From Struthio camelus (lineage: Eukaryota; Chordata; Aves; Struthioniformes; Struthionidae), in contig NC_090967.1 in NCBI RefSeq assembly GCF_040807025.1, positions 5,944,001-6,008,000 on the forward strand: a DNA stretch of 64,000 nt, given 5' to 3'. The position numbers were made by a program, and so were the translations under genes. Below, piece by piece: positions 63,388 to 64,000 of this stretch. A model generated the notes under the pieces. That model was not told where the DNA came from, did no database searches, and worked only from the letters and a program-made list of their open reading frames with translations. The first letter of the stretch is position 1. Each line of letters starts with the position of its first letter.

Positions 63388-64000
63388 GTTAGTAGCATAA
63401 TTGTGTGTGCGTTAGTATTCGGTCTGCACTCCCTGATACTGTGATAACATCTTCACGTGCAAAAAAGGCCTTTAATGTTCTTCATTAATGTTCTTCATAG
63501 TTGGTCATCTGAATTGCCGTGACTTACTGAATTTAGAGCTTGATTTTTTTTTTTGTGTTGTTTTTTATTGCTTTTATTATGCTTATTCTTTTAGATGACC
63601 GGCTTTTAAGCTTAAGGTGTGTCAGCTAATGTGATCTTTGTGGAGGTAAATCTTGCCAGATGTGTTCTAAGGCATACCTTAAAATTGTTGAATTATAAAA
63701 ACTTGGGTTCTTCTCGCTATACGGAAGCAGGCATTGAGTTGCCTAAGTGATGGCCAACAGTCACAGGTTTAAGGACAATTCATCATGTGAGAGTTGCGTT
63801 GGCCATGGAGACACCTGTGGTTCCTGGTTCCACAACGAATGCGTATCCCCGAAGCAGTCATTTTCCCTCCCTATAAAATAGAGATGCTTTCTCTTAAAGG
63901 CTAGTAAAACCACAGTAGTATATATAAATGGCTTTTGACTTAAAAATTGTATTATTTGGTCATGTACAATCTTAAAACATATTAAATGATTTTCAAACTA
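63388..64000 (+). other. CRTC1: CRTC1 intron, 5' part (runs off window)
   Basis: Begins GTTAGT. AT-rich, with a possible MIR-like piece near 63850-63900 (CATTTTCCCTCCCTATAAAA then TAGAGATGC). The next CRTC1 exon is not reached. Confidence 0.75.

Overview
The window is nuclear DNA of a vertebrate, most likely a bird (a close sauropsid is possible). The evidence is split genes with GT-AG introns, CpG-island promoters, GC-rich minisatellites of the kind common on avian microchromosomes, a CR1/L3-type LINE tail, and the absence of Alu, B1 or young L1 sequence. Three genes on the + strand, TMEM59L, KLHL26 and CRTC1, lie in the same order as in human 19p13.11, which supports each identification. 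The species cannot be named from the sequence alone.

Layout. Positions 1-3830 hold the last six coding exons and the 3'UTR of TMEM59L, a single-pass Golgi/endosomal membrane glycoprotein; its 5' end lies before the window. Positions 3831-8600 are intergenic and GC-rich to about 6.1 kb, with no gene I can support. A 1.7 kb minisatellite (about 8.62-10.34 kb) ends just before the KLHL26 promoter. KLHL26, a BTB-BACK-Kelch adaptor for CUL3 ubiquitin ligase, has coding exons at 10486-10532, 21629-21811 and 24980-26561, and its 3'UTR may reach about 29.2 kb. Positions 29.2-37.1 kb are AT-richer intergenic DNA with a CR1/L3 tail and an LTR-like fragment. CRTC1, a CREB coactivator, starts at 37474 in a CpG island with four perfect NRF1-type palindromes. 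Its exons 1-4 (37474-37599, 57480-57596, 62166-62303, 63326-63387), plus an apparent 48-nt cassette exon (59147-59194), fall in the window; the rest of the gene lies beyond it.

The most notable points are: an AT-AC (U12-type) intron in CRTC1 with an exact donor and a good branch-point match; the in-frame cassette exon, which resembles the corresponding constitutive stretch of the paralogue CRTC2; a 44-bp minisatellite in CRTC1 intron 1 in which nearly every unit carries a decoy 3' splice site and a G-run; and the KLHL26 upstream minisatellite, which repeats a TGACAG core about three dozen times and by composition leaves all three minus-strand frames open.

The three genes are unrelated in function: membrane trafficking, ubiquitination and cAMP-responsive transcription. 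I see no operon-like or accessory system here. The interest lies in splicing, promoter architecture and repeats.
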